In this document: positions 5,888-13,338 of the stretch, in pieces
Layout of the letters: each line of letters starts with the position of its first letter
Position numbering within the stretch: position 1 is the first letter of the stretch
Assembly: GCA_902471875.1 (NCBI GenBank)
Contig: CABRLN010000043.1
Location: 1 to 13,598, forward strand
DNA length: 13,598 bases
Direction: 5' to 3'
Source of the DNA: an uncultured Clostridium sp.
GTDB lineage: Bacteria > Bacillota > Clostridia > Oscillospirales > Acutalibacteraceae
The notes under the pieces: generated by a model
What the model saw: the letters and a program-made list of their open reading frames with translations, nothing else
Database searches by the model: none
What the model was told of the DNA's origin: nothing
Program-made: the position numbers and the translations under genes

Positions 5888-8098
5888 GTGAAGTCGGTGT
5901 TTTTTGTAGTGGGGCTTTGTTATATGCTTGGCTTGCTTACTGCTGTAATAGTTGGCACTGACTTTGCATTTTTTATTTTAGTTGCTGTTTGTTTTGCAGC
6001 TGTATTATGTTCTGTTGTGTATAAGAAAAATAATAAAAAAGCATTGCTTACGGGTTTGATGTGTGCGGCGGCAGGTATATTGTTTTATTCTGTTGCTTAC
6101 AACGTAAATGTTTTGCCTGTTACTGTGTTAGACAACCAAAACGGCAGTATTGTTGCAAGTGTTACAGAAGATGTTCGTGCCTCTAATGGCAAATACACCT
6201 ATTATCTTGAAACTAATAAAATTTCTCTTAATGACAGCAGTATAGAAAATGTTCCGCAAAATATTAAGCTGCGAATAACTACAAGGCAGGATTTAGGCTT
6301 GAGATTGAACGACATTGTTAAGATTAACGTCGCTTTTACAGAAAAGGATAAGTCGCCTTATACTAATCACGACTATTCAAACGGTTACTACATTAACGCC
6401 AGTCTTTCTGATAATAATATTACGGTATATCCTCAAAGAACAGTAACATGGTATAGCTTAATCAACAATTTTCACAACAGTGTAAAAGAGCATATAAGCA
6501 AGTATCTTAATAATAACCAGACAGCATTGTTAATGTCACTTTTGCTTGGCAATAAGTCAGAATTAAAAAGTAATATACAAAATAATTTCAGAAGTGCAGG
6601 TTTAAGCCATATTTTGGTGGTGTCAGGCTTGCACCTTACTATAATTGTAAATTTCATTTTTGGCTTTTTGTCAATGCTTATAAAAAATAAGAAAATACCG
6701 GCGGGCATAACTATAGGTTTTATTATTGTTTATGTTATTCTTACAGGCGGCACATACTCAATAATGCGTGCTTCTGTTATGAGCATTTTATATTTAATGT
6801 CATTTTTTGTAATGAAAAAGGCTAATGCGCTAAACAATATAGGAATAGCAGGTATTGTCATTACTGTTGCAAACCCGTTATCAATAGGAAATTTAAGCTT
6901 ATTGATGTCTTTTGGTGCTACACTGGGGATTTGTACTTTAGGCAGCAGAATGAACAAATGGTTTGTAAGTAAGCTGCCTGAATTAAGTGGAAATATTATT
7001 AAAAAGACATCTCACTTTATTATTTTGTATATTGTTGAGAATATAAGTGTTTCAATTTCTGCTACATTGTTTACTTTACCTGTTATGGTGTTTGTGTTTG
7101 AGCAGTTCAGTGTTTATTTTATTGTATCAAATTTACTTATTAATTTTATTGCACCTTTCACTATTGTTGGCGGTATAGTAATGGTTATTTTATGTTATAT
7201 TCCTTTTGCAGAATTTTTGTTGCAGGCTGTTAGCTTTGTTGAAGGCGTATTGTGTAGTTATATTCTTGGAGTGTCGTCATTTGTGGCAGACTTGCCTTTT
7301 TCAACCGTAAGGCTTGGCAGCAGCTTTGTAAAGCTTTCAATGGTAGCGGTAATTGTAGTTATAGCATTATTTTTTGTTGCACAGGGATTTAAAATAAAAA
7401 ATACGGTTGTATGTTCTGTTGTGTGCACATCTGTTACGCTAATGATTTTAATGAGTAAATATGCTATAATGACTCAGGCGGTATGTTTTGAAATTGTAAA
7501 AACAGGCAATGGTATTACAATTATTCAAAGCGGCAACGATGGAACAAATATTATTTGTTGCGGCGGCAATATTTTTTATAATGAAAATGTTATTCAAAAT
7601 ATAGAAGGTGACAGGGTTAATTCTGTGCTTGTACCGGACAGATACGGTTATTATAGTAAATATGCAGAGGATTTGCTTTCTGAATTTGATGTTGATAATG
7701 TTTTGGCTTATAATTCTTCAAAGTATTCTGAAATTTTTAGATATATTCTTGAAGAAAAGAATTGTAAATATATCGACTACAATACCACTGTAGATTACGG
7801 ACGATATACGGTTAAGATTATTCCTGTTGAAGATAGAAACTGGGTTTACATAGAGTGTCAAAACAGAAATATCTTAATTTCACCACAAAATGCTGATTGT
7901 GCAAATTTGCCTGAACCATACAGAAATAGCGATGTAGCAATTTTACAGAAAAACTGTGAAAATATAAATTTATTAAACAGCCAAAATACTGTATTTTGCG
8001 GTAAAGATAACGATAAAAACTTTGATTATTGTACAAATGACGGCAATGTAATTTTGTTCCAGCTTTCAGACGGAGGATTTAATGTATGGCAAAAATAA
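5888..8098 (+). CDS. comEC: ComEC/Rec2 DNA-uptake channel with a degenerate C-terminal domain
   Basis: ComEC forms the inner-membrane channel that carries single-stranded DNA into the cell during natural transformation. This 736-residue protein shows three N-terminal membrane helices, a soluble OB-fold-like DUF4131 region (about 80-185), then the multi-helix Competence domain. The latter carries ALLMSLLLGNKSEL (near 213) and the family hallmark HILVVSGLHL (about 241-250). The C-terminal part (about 527-736) lies where ComEC carries a metallo-beta-lactamase-like domain, but the metal-binding motif is absent: the expected HxHxDH strand end reads VLVPDRYGYYSKYAE (580-594), without a histidine. 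The start is GTG at 5888-5890, with AAAGGGTGA just upstream; an overlapping ATG at 5886 is followed at once by a stop. Its end overlaps holA by 13 bp, a pairing common in Firmicutes. Confidence 0.93.
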   Translation: MKSVFFVVGLCYMLGLLTAVIVGTDFAFFILVAVCFAAVLCSVVYKKNNKKALLTGLMCAAAGILFYSVAYNVNVLPVTVLDNQNGSIVASVTEDVRASNGKYTYYLETNKISLNDSSIENVPQNIKLRITTRQDLGLRLNDIVKINVAFTEKDKSPYTNHDYSNGYYINASLSDNNITVYPQRTVTWYSLINNFHNSVKEHISKYLNNNQTALLMSLLLGNKSELKSNIQNNFRSAGLSHILVVSGLHLTIIVNFIFGFLSMLIKNKKIPAGITIGFIIVYVILTGGTYSIMRASVMSILYLMSFFVMKKANALNNIGIAGIVITVANPLSIGNLSLLMSFGATLGICTLGSRMNKWFVSKLPELSGNIIKKTSHFIILYIVENISVSISATLFTLPVMVFVFEQFSVYFIVSNLLINFIAPFTIVGGIVMVILCYIPFAEFLLQAVSFVEGVLCSYILGVSSFVADLPFSTVRLGSSFVKLSMVAVIVVIALFFVAQGFKIKNTVVCSVVCTSVTLMILMSKYAIMTQAVCFEIVKTGNGITIIQSGNDGTNIICCGGNIFYNENVIQNIEGDRVNSVLVPDRYGYYSKYAEDLLSEFDVDNVLAYNSSKYSEIFRYILEEKNCKYIDYNTTVDYGRYTVKIIPVEDRNWVYIECQNRNILISPQNADCANLPEPYRNSDVAILQKNCENINLLNSQNTVFCGKDNDKNFDYCTNDGNVILFQLSDGGFNVWQK

Positions 8099-9132
8099 CT
8101 GAACAGGAATTAAAAAGACAAATTAAAGAGGGCAGATTTTCAAATGTTTATCTTCTTTTTGGTGACGAAAAAATGCTGGTTTCAATGTATTCAAAAAAGC
8201 TTAAAGAAAAGCTGGCAGGTAAAAATCCGTCAGATTTTTCTTACCATACATTTAATGAGGACAGCCTTATAGAAGAAATTATACCTGCAATAGATATTAT
8301 ACCTTTTACAGAGCCGTATAATTATATAGCAATAGATAATCTTTCTGTAGAAAAACTGCCCGACAGTGACCTAAAGCTATTTTATAAGGCTCTTGAAGAT
8401 TTACCCGAAACCACAGTTATTGTAATTGCAATGACAACCTATGTACCAAGCGTTAAAAAGCCGTTTGCTTTAAAAAAACTTACAGATGCTGTTGACAAAT
8501 GTGGTGTTGTAGTAGAGTTTGGCAAAAAAACTGCTTCTGATTTACGCAAGCAGTTAATAAGCTGGGCAAGCAAGCGTGGGCTTGTACTTTCTCAGGATAA
8601 TGCAGCTAAAATTATTGAATATACAGGCACAGACCTTACAACCTTAAAAAATGAAACGGATAAGTTGTGTGCTTATGTAGGAGAAGGTGAAATTACTCGT
8701 CAGGCTATAGATAGAATTGTTACTAAAAATCTTGCTACAAGGGTTTTTGATATGACCGATGCTGTTACCGGCGGCAACTGGGATAAAGCATTTGAAAGGC
8801 TTGATTTGCTGTTTTACCAAAGAGAAGAGCCTGTTATGATACTTGCTGAGCTGTCAAACACCTATACTGATATGTACCGTGTGCGAACAGCGGTTGAAAG
8901 CGGTATGCGTGCCCAAGACGTTGCAAAGGATTTTGATTATAAACGAAAGGAATTTCGCTTAAAAAAAGCAGAAAGGGCTTCTGCAAGGCTTACCACAGAC
9001 GAAATTTGCAAATGTCTTGAATATTTGGCTGAAACTAATACATCAATAAACAGCAGCGGTTCTAATAAACGTCTTTTATTGGAACAGTTAATTGCAAAGC
9101 TTATTATGACAGGAAAACAGGTGAAAAAATGA
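8086..9132 (+). CDS. holA: DNA polymerase III delta subunit (clamp loader)
   Basis: HolA is the delta subunit of the replicative clamp loader; it opens the sliding-clamp ring so the clamp can be placed on DNA. The 348-residue protein is of normal length. It shows the family start LKRQIKEGRFSNVYLLFGDE (9-28), the core IAIDNLSVEKLPDSD, the ISWASKRGLVLSQDNAAKIIEYTGTDLTTLKNETDKL block that leads into the lid domain, then TRVFDMTDAVTGGNWDKAFERLDLLFYQREEPVMILAELS and the C-terminal collar helices ending in NKRLLLEQLIAKL. A GGAGG site (8072-8076) inside comEC lies 9 nt before the ATG. The gene overlaps comEC by 13 bp and rnmV by 4 bp (ATGA), so the three are translationally coupled. Delta subunits lack ATP hydrolysis, and no Walker A motif is seen. 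Confidence 0.96.
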   Translation: MAKITEQELKRQIKEGRFSNVYLLFGDEKMLVSMYSKKLKEKLAGKNPSDFSYHTFNEDSLIEEIIPAIDIIPFTEPYNYIAIDNLSVEKLPDSDLKLFYKALEDLPETTVIVIAMTTYVPSVKKPFALKKLTDAVDKCGVVVEFGKKTASDLRKQLISWASKRGLVLSQDNAAKIIEYTGTDLTTLKNETDKLCAYVGEGEITRQAIDRIVTKNLATRVFDMTDAVTGGNWDKAFERLDLLFYQREEPVMILAELSNTYTDMYRVRTAVESGMRAQDVAKDFDYKRKEFRLKKAERASARLTTDEICKCLEYLAETNTSINSSGSNKRLLLEQLIAKLIMTGKQVKK

Positions 9133-9707
9133 TTGACATAAAAGAGGCTGTAATTGTTGAAGGCAAGTATGACAAAATGAGGCTTAAGTCGGTTGTTAAT
9201 GCAACTATTATAGAAACGAACGGATTTAGGATTTTTAAGGACAAAAAGAAGATTAATTTAATTAAACAACTTGCTGACACTCGGGGGATTATTATTTTAA
9301 CCGACAGTGACGGTGCCGGCTTTGTAATACGTAACCATTTAAAAGGAATTATTTCTCAAGATAAAATAAAAAATGCATATATTCCTAAAATTAAGGGGAA
9401 AGAAAAGCGAAAGTCTAAACCTTCTAAGGAAGGGACTCTTGGGGTTGAAGGCATTAATGAAGCTGTATTAATCAAGGCGTTAAAAAATGCAGGTGCAGTT
9501 TGCCAAAAACGAAGTATAGGCAATATTACAAATGCGGATTTATATAATCTTGGTTTAACCGGAAAAGACAATAGCAAAGTACTTAGAACCACATTGTTGA
9601 AAAAGCTAGATTTACCTGAATATATAACAACAAAAGCGTTGCTTGAGGTACTTAATGCCCTGATGGATTTAAAAAAGCTTACAGACATAATTAACAGTAT
9701 ATCTTAG
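9129..9707 (+). CDS. rnmV: Ribonuclease M5 (5S rRNA maturation)
   Basis: RNase M5 cuts the 5S rRNA precursor to its mature ends, in Bacillus with ribosomal protein L18 bound. The 192-residue protein has an N-terminal Toprim domain: KEAVIVEGKYDK with the catalytic Glu11, IETNGFRIF, and the acidic pair in ILTDSDGAG (Asp59 and Asp61). It then has the YIPK and GTLGVEGINEAVLIKAL blocks seen in M5 proteins. The C-terminal part (about 140-185: GLTGKDNSKVLRTTLLKKLDLPEYITTKALLEVLNAL) matches the DUF4093 tail usual in clostridial M5. Its ATG overlaps the holA stop (ATGA), with GGTGA 5 nt upstream. Its TAG stop falls in the loop of the operon terminator. It is often found next to ksgA or tatD, which are not here. 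Confidence 0.94.
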   Translation: MIDIKEAVIVEGKYDKMRLKSVVNATIIETNGFRIFKDKKKINLIKQLADTRGIIILTDSDGAGFVIRNHLKGIISQDKIKNAYIPKIKGKEKRKSKPSKEGTLGVEGINEAVLIKALKNAGAVCQKRSIGNITNADLYNLGLTGKDNSKVLRTTLLKKLDLPEYITTKALLEVLNALMDLKKLTDIINSIS

Positions 9708-9726
9708 AAATATGCTGAGTTTTTTT
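9695..9726 (+). terminator. Terminator of the HIT-to-rnmV operon, overlapping the rnmV stop codon
   Basis: CAGTATAT (9695-9702) pairs with ATATGCTG (9710-9717), eight pairs including one G-T, around a 7-nt loop that contains the TAG stop (9705-9707). A run of seven T follows at 9720-9726. The left arm codes for the last residues of RNase M5, so a terminating ribosome would sit on the stem. Confidence 0.68.
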
Positions 9727-9773
9727 AATGATTATTGTAAGAAAAAGCTTGGTGTTATTTGTAGTTTTTGCCT

Positions 9774-9803
9774 ATGACAATATAATTAAAAGTATGTTAT
9801 AAT
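9774..9803 (+). promoter_or_regulatory. Promoter of the CarD-family gene
   Basis: ATGACA (9774-9779, one mismatch to TTGACA) and a perfect TATAAT (9798-9803) are spaced by 18 bp. Transcription would start near 9810 and leave a leader of about 130 nt. In the leader AATGTG (9825-9830) and CACATT (9851-9856) can pair, but I recognise no known riboswitch or protein-binding leader. Confidence 0.65.
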
Positions 9804-9940
9804 TATAATATGCTTACTATGTAACAATGTGCTTTTCAATTATTGCGAATACACATTTTATATTAAGTAATGTTGGTAAAGTTTTTTAATTTGTATGTAC
9901 CATCGTAATTTGCAGGCAATAATGAAAAGAGGTTATATAT

Positions 9941-10453
9941 ATGTACGAGGTTGGCACTACTGTAATTTACAGGTCTGAAGGAGTTTGTGAAATTACTGAT
10001 ATAATAGTAAAAAGTTTTAAAGATAAAGACATTGAATATTATGTTCTTAAACCTGTTTATAAAGAAAACTCTGAAATTTTTGTTCCAAAAAATAATACGG
10101 AGCTTGTACGAAAAATGAAACGGGTTATGACAAAGGACGAAATTTATCACTTAATAGATGATATGCCTAATGAAGAAAGTATATGGATTTCAAACGAAAA
10201 TGAAAGGAAAGAGAAATATAAAGAAATTATTTTTAATGGTAATCGCACAGAATTGGTACAGCTTATTAAAACGCTGTATATCCATAAGCAAAACCAGAGA
10301 AGTGAAGGTAAAAAACTTCATTTAGCTGACGAAAGATTTTTAAAGGATGCTGAAAGAATACTGTACGATGAGTTTGCTTATGTTCTTGACATTACACCCG
10401 ATAAAGTAGTACCATTTATTATGGGAGAAATAGAAGGAAGTGTAAACGCCTAA
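9941..10453 (+). CDS. CarD/CdnL-family RNA polymerase-binding regulator
   Basis: CarD-type proteins bind the RNA polymerase beta subunit through an N-terminal Tudor-like domain, shared with the repair factor Mfd, and steady the open promoter complex through a helical C-terminal domain. The 170-residue protein begins MYEVGTTVIYRSEGVCEITDI and continues to YYVLKPVYKENSEIFVPKNN (the CarD_CdnL_TRCF domain, about 1-60). A helix-rich tail follows that contains LADERFLKDAERILYDEFAYVL, a stretch characteristic of the family. Length agrees with family members. The ATG has AGAGG about 8 nt upstream. It has its own promoter and is followed by a large hairpin after about 118 nt, so it seems to be a single-gene unit. 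The target genes cannot be read from this window. It could be the global CdnL-like protein or a specialised paralogue. Confidence 0.9.
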   Translation: MYEVGTTVIYRSEGVCEITDIIVKSFKDKDIEYYVLKPVYKENSEIFVPKNNTELVRKMKRVMTKDEIYHLIDDMPNEESIWISNENERKEKYKEIIFNGNRTELVQLIKTLYIHKQNQRSEGKKLHLADERFLKDAERILYDEFAYVLDITPDKVVPFIMGEIEGSVNA

Positions 10454-10571
10454 TATAAAATAGCGTATTTTTATGTTTTTTATTAATTAGTAACTATATA
10501 GTTTTTGTAAAATTATAATTCAAATCAAAATTGAATTTTTTAACCTTTACTTAATAATATATAAAATAAAC

Positions 10572-10659
10572 AGCAGAGTAATATAAACTGACCTCCCAAA
10601 CGTTAGACGAAGTATCTAACGTTTGGAGGTCAGCTCATAGGTACTCTGCTTTTTGTTTT
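10572..10659. terminator. Two-tier hairpin, probably a bidirectional terminator between convergent genes
   Basis: An outer perfect 9-bp stem (10572-10580 with 10642-10650, AGCAGAGTA / TACTCTGCT) encloses an inner 19-bp stem with one bulged C at 10597 (10588-10607 with 10615-10633; loop CGAAGTA at 10608-10614). TTTTT-G-TTTT follows on the plus strand (10650-10659), and on the minus strand GTTTATTTTAT follows the stem. It can therefore end both carD and the convergent LysM gene. The arms are far longer than terminators usually need. The stretch from 10454 to 10571 is AT-rich and shows no gene. Confidence 0.78.
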
Positions 10660-10972
10660 ATTGATTGTGCAGCATTATTAATTGTCCGGGATAAATGGCA
10701 TTGGGATTATCAAGATTATTATTATCAATGATGTCGTTAATATCTAGATTGTATCTTTGTGAAATTGTGTATAATGTATCACCAGGTCTAACCGCATACC
10801 ATTTAGGTGCTGTAACCATATCAATAGGAATATAAAGTTGTGCACCCGGCATAATTCTGTTTGGATCAGCTATATTATTATAGCGTAATAAATCATCAAT
10901 TGTTGTACCAAAATATTGTGCAATTCCCCAAAGTGTATCTCCAGGTTCTACAGTATAGTAAACACTTGTCAA
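10658..10972 (-). CDS. Small double-LysM protein
   Basis: LysM modules bind N-acetylglucosamine-containing glycans such as peptidoglycan. This 104-residue protein is almost only two of them: YYTVEPGDTLWGIAQYFGTTIDDLLRYNNI...PGAQLYIP (about 5-49) and WYAVRPGDTLYTISQRYNLDINDIIDNNNL...YPGQLIML (about 58-101). No signal peptide, membrane helix or enzyme domain is seen. It may be carried out by another route, released by lysis, or laid on the spore coat from the mother cell as with SafA-like proteins; that last idea is inference. The frame opens with TTG at 10970-10972, with AAGGGG 8 nt upstream and no in-frame ATG near, so the start is TTG. It converges with carD and shares the hairpin terminator. 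The lipoprotein terminator lies upstream, so it should have its own promoter in 10973-11052, which I could not place. Confidence 0.88.
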   Translation of the reverse strand: MTSVYYTVEPGDTLWGIAQYFGTTIDDLLRYNNIADPNRIMPGAQLYIPIDMVTAPKWYAVRPGDTLYTISQRYNLDINDIIDNNNLDNPNAIYPGQLIMLHNQ

Positions 10973-11052
10973 TGCAAAAACCCCTTCTTAAAAGATTTGT
11001 CAATATAATAATATGCTGCTATTGATATTTGGTTACTGTTGTATGATTACAC

Positions 11053-11081
11053 AAAAATGGAGGTCTGATTGCAGACCTCCA
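11053..11081 (-). terminator. Rho-independent terminator of the lipoprotein gene
   Basis: A perfect 10-bp GC-rich stem (11058-11067 with 11072-11081, TGGAGGTCTG / CAGACCTCCA) with a 4-nt loop lies 16 nt past the stop codon, and is followed on the minus strand by five T (11057-11053). There is no T run on the plus strand, so it works one way only. Confidence 0.88.
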
Positions 11082-11097
11082 AAATAATAATCATTTA

Positions 11098-11757
11098 TTA
11101 CGTAACATCATGAAATTCAATAGTAAACTCAATTAATCCTTTGTCCGAAAGAACAAGATTTAATGTGTATCCTGCTTGATATTCAGGCGAATCTTCACCA
11201 TATGTTAACAGTTTATTACCGTTAGAGGTTTTTGATTCTTTTAGGGGTTTGCCATAACTTTTCTTAATGACTTCTTCAGTGTCATTCCATTTAATTTTAC
11301 CAGGCAGGTGTAATGCTATATCTTCACATTTACCTTTGTTCATTCTTAAAGAATAATATTTACATCCTGTATAATCTACAGTCTGATCTTTATAGTTTTG
11401 CATAGATACATATGCTGTTAAACCACTTTCGCTTACATATTTTACATCTTTTACAGTTTCATTTGGTTCAATAGCATCAAGACCGGCAGTATCTGCTATT
11501 TTTAGTCCAACATATTGCATTTGTGTGTCATCTATCAAAAAGTGAAGTACTTTTTCATTTAATGTAATACTTCTTGAACTTAAGAACATGTCCAATGTAG
11601 CTACACGAGCACCTTCGGGGTCAGATACTACTACCTTTGGTGCAGTAGGAACGGCTGTTGCATCTGTATTTTCTGAATCTTTTTGACAACCACATCCTAC
11701 TAATGCTGTTGCAGTAAGTATAGAAGCAAAAGCTACAGCAATTATCTTTTTTATCAT
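11098..11757 (-). CDS. Putative lipoprotein of unknown function
   Basis: This 219-residue protein begins MIKKIIAVAFASILTATA and has a lipobox LVGC (19-22), so Cys22 should be lipidated and anchored on the outer face of the membrane; a second Cys follows at 24. A short Asp/Thr/Ala-rich spacer leads to a domain I do not recognise. The part IKWNDTEEVIKKSYGKP is reminiscent of the short helix-then-GxP repeats of small exported beta-lactamase-inhibitor-like folds, but that is only a resemblance. The start is the ATG at 11755-11757, with GGAGGAG (11763-11769) 5 nt upstream. A longer frame from 11772 would put this ribosome binding site inside the gene. It is a single-gene unit with its own promoter and terminator, divergent from enolase. 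Confidence 0.82.
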   Translation of the reverse strand: MIKKIIAVAFASILTATALVGCGCQKDSENTDATAVPTAPKVVVSDPEGARVATLDMFLSSRSITLNEKVLHFLIDDTQMQYVGLKIADTAGLDAIEPNETVKDVKYVSESGLTAYVSMQNYKDQTVDYTGCKYYSLRMNKGKCEDIALHLPGKIKWNDTEEVIKKSYGKPLKESKTSNGNKLLTYGEDSPEYQAGYTLNLVLSDKGLIEFTIEFHDVT

Positions 11758-11797
11758 CTCATACTCCTCCATTTTATATACTTAACGGTTATTTAAT

Positions 11798-11826
11798 ATT
11801 CTAACACAAAATTCAAGTAAAATCAA
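11798..11826 (-). promoter_or_regulatory. Promoter of the lipoprotein gene
   Basis: On the minus strand TTGATT (11821-11826) is followed after 17 bp by TAGAAT (11798-11803), with four and five matches to sigma-A boxes. The start of transcription near 11791 gives a leader of about 34 nt. For the divergent enolase gene a TATACT box (11900-11905) is seen, with no convincing -35 partner. Confidence 0.55.
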
Positions 11827-11937
11827 CATTTATGATGAAATATCAATATTTAATTAATTTGTATTTTTATCCTCAGGGCATATTTATCAAAAAAAAGTTT
11901 ATACTATTTAAAGATATAAATTAAGGAGGAAGTTGCA

Positions 11938-13218
11938 ATGAACAGTTTAAAAATAAGCAAGATTATCGGCAGACAGGTTTTAGATTCAAGAGGTAATCCT
12001 ACTGTTGAGGCGCAAGTTATTTTATGCAATGGTATATCTTCAAAGGCTATTGTACCCAGCGGTGCATCTACAGGTGAGTACGAAGCACACGAGCTGCGTG
12101 ACGCTAACCCAGCCATGTATGGTGGTAAAGGAGTTAAACAGGCTGTAACACATATTAATAATGAAATTTCATCTGCATTGAAAGATATAGATATTTTAAA
12201 ACAGGTAGAAATAGATCAAACAATGATAAACCTTGACAATACAAGCAACAAAAGCAAGTTAGGGGCTAATGCTATTTTGGCAGTGTCGCTAGCGTGTGCA
12301 AAAACCGCTGCAAAAGCTTTAAATATACCGTTATATTCTTATTTAGGGGGAAGCTATAGCTGTACATTGCCCGTACCTATGATGAATATTCTTAACGGCG
12401 GTGCACACTCAAACAACAATATTGATATTCAAGAATTTATGATTATGCCTGTAGGTTCAAACAGCTTTGAAGATTGTCTGCGTAATTGCTGTGAGGTTTA
12501 CCATGCACTAGGCAGTATTTTAAAAAGCAGAGGATTAACTACTGCAGTAGGTGATGAAGGCGGTTTTGCGCCAAGTCTTAATAATGATGAAGAAGCTATT
12601 GAACTTATTATAGAAGCAATTGAAAAGGCAGGCTTAACCACAAAGCAAATGAAAATTGCTTTGGATGCAGCTGCAAGTGAATGGCAAAATGGCAATGAAT
12701 ATACTTTGCCAAAGCGTGGTATTAAAATGACAAGTGAACAGCTTATTGACTATTGGAGCAAGCTTACTTTAAAATATCCTATTATATCAATAGAGGATGG
12801 ACTTGGTGAAAATGATTGGGATGGTTGGAGTAAAATGACAGCACAGTTAGGTCAAAAGGTGCAATTGGTTGGTGATGATTTGTTTGTTACAAATGCAAAG
12901 CGTGTTGATAAGGGTATACAACAGGGGGCAGGCAATTCGGTGCTTATTAAAATAAATCAAATTGGTTCCTTGACAGAAACAATGGAGACTATAGAGCTTG
13001 CAAAGTCTAATGGATATACAACTGTCATTTCTCATAGAAGCGGTGAAACTGAAGATACAACCATTGCTGATTTAGCTGTTGCTGTTAATGCCGGTCAAAT
13101 TAAAACAGGTGCACCGTGCAGAGGTGAGCGTACAGCAAAATACAACAGATTGTTAAGAATTGAAGAAGAGCTGGGAAAATACGCTTTGTATGGTAACTGT
13201 AAAATAAAAAACAGATAA
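11938..13218 (+). CDS. eno: Enolase (phosphopyruvate hydratase)
   Basis: Enolase turns 2-phosphoglycerate into phosphoenolpyruvate in glycolysis; it is a cytoplasmic, magnesium-dependent enzyme. The 426-residue protein is full length. It begins ISKIIGRQVLDSRGNPTVE and carries the mobile loop PSGASTGEYEAHELRD. The catalytic Glu207 is in GDEGGFAP, the metal ligands are Asp243 (ALDAAASEW), Glu286 (SIEDGL) and Asp313 (VGDDLF), the catalytic base Lys338 is in the signature LIKINQIGSLTET, His366-Arg367-Ser368 form the phosphate-side loop, and Lys389 is in IKTG. All active-site residues are therefore present. The ATG has a strong AAGGAGGA site (11923-11930) 7 nt upstream. It stands alone, away from gap, pgk, tpi and gpm, which is common. 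No standard terminator follows before the repeat block. Confidence 0.98.
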   Translation: MNSLKISKIIGRQVLDSRGNPTVEAQVILCNGISSKAIVPSGASTGEYEAHELRDANPAMYGGKGVKQAVTHINNEISSALKDIDILKQVEIDQTMINLDNTSNKSKLGANAILAVSLACAKTAAKALNIPLYSYLGGSYSCTLPVPMMNILNGGAHSNNNIDIQEFMIMPVGSNSFEDCLRNCCEVYHALGSILKSRGLTTAVGDEGGFAPSLNNDEEAIELIIEAIEKAGLTTKQMKIALDAAASEWQNGNEYTLPKRGIKMTSEQLIDYWSKLTLKYPIISIEDGLGENDWDGWSKMTAQLGQKVQLVGDDLFVTNAKRVDKGIQQGAGNSVLIKINQIGSLTETMETIELAKSNGYTTVISHRSGETEDTTIADLAVAVNAGQIKTGAPCRGERTAKYNRLLRIEEELGKYALYGNCKIKNR

Positions 13219-13338
13219 TTTAAGGCTTTACACCATTAATTATTTAGATAAATTATGATTTATCTTACTGACAAAAACAAAAAACAAACAAATTGACAAA
13301 CTTTAACTAGAACTAACCAGAAAATGTACTGTTACTAA

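Noticed and set aside
9810..9940. Possible riboswitch in the long CarD leader
   Set aside because: Only a 6-bp pairing is visible and no conserved riboswitch core words were recognised.
10601..10620. GTTAGAC and TCTAAC words in the inner hairpin, like integron attC core sites
   Set aside because: In attC the RYYYAAC half comes first and the GTTRRRY half last, with unpaired extrahelical bases; here the order is reversed around a 7-nt loop, and no integrase or cassette is present.
13246..13265. AGATAAAT/ATTTATCT stem 28 bp after enolase as its terminator
   Set aside because: The stem is almost pure A and T and is not followed by a T run, so it is unlikely to terminate transcription well.
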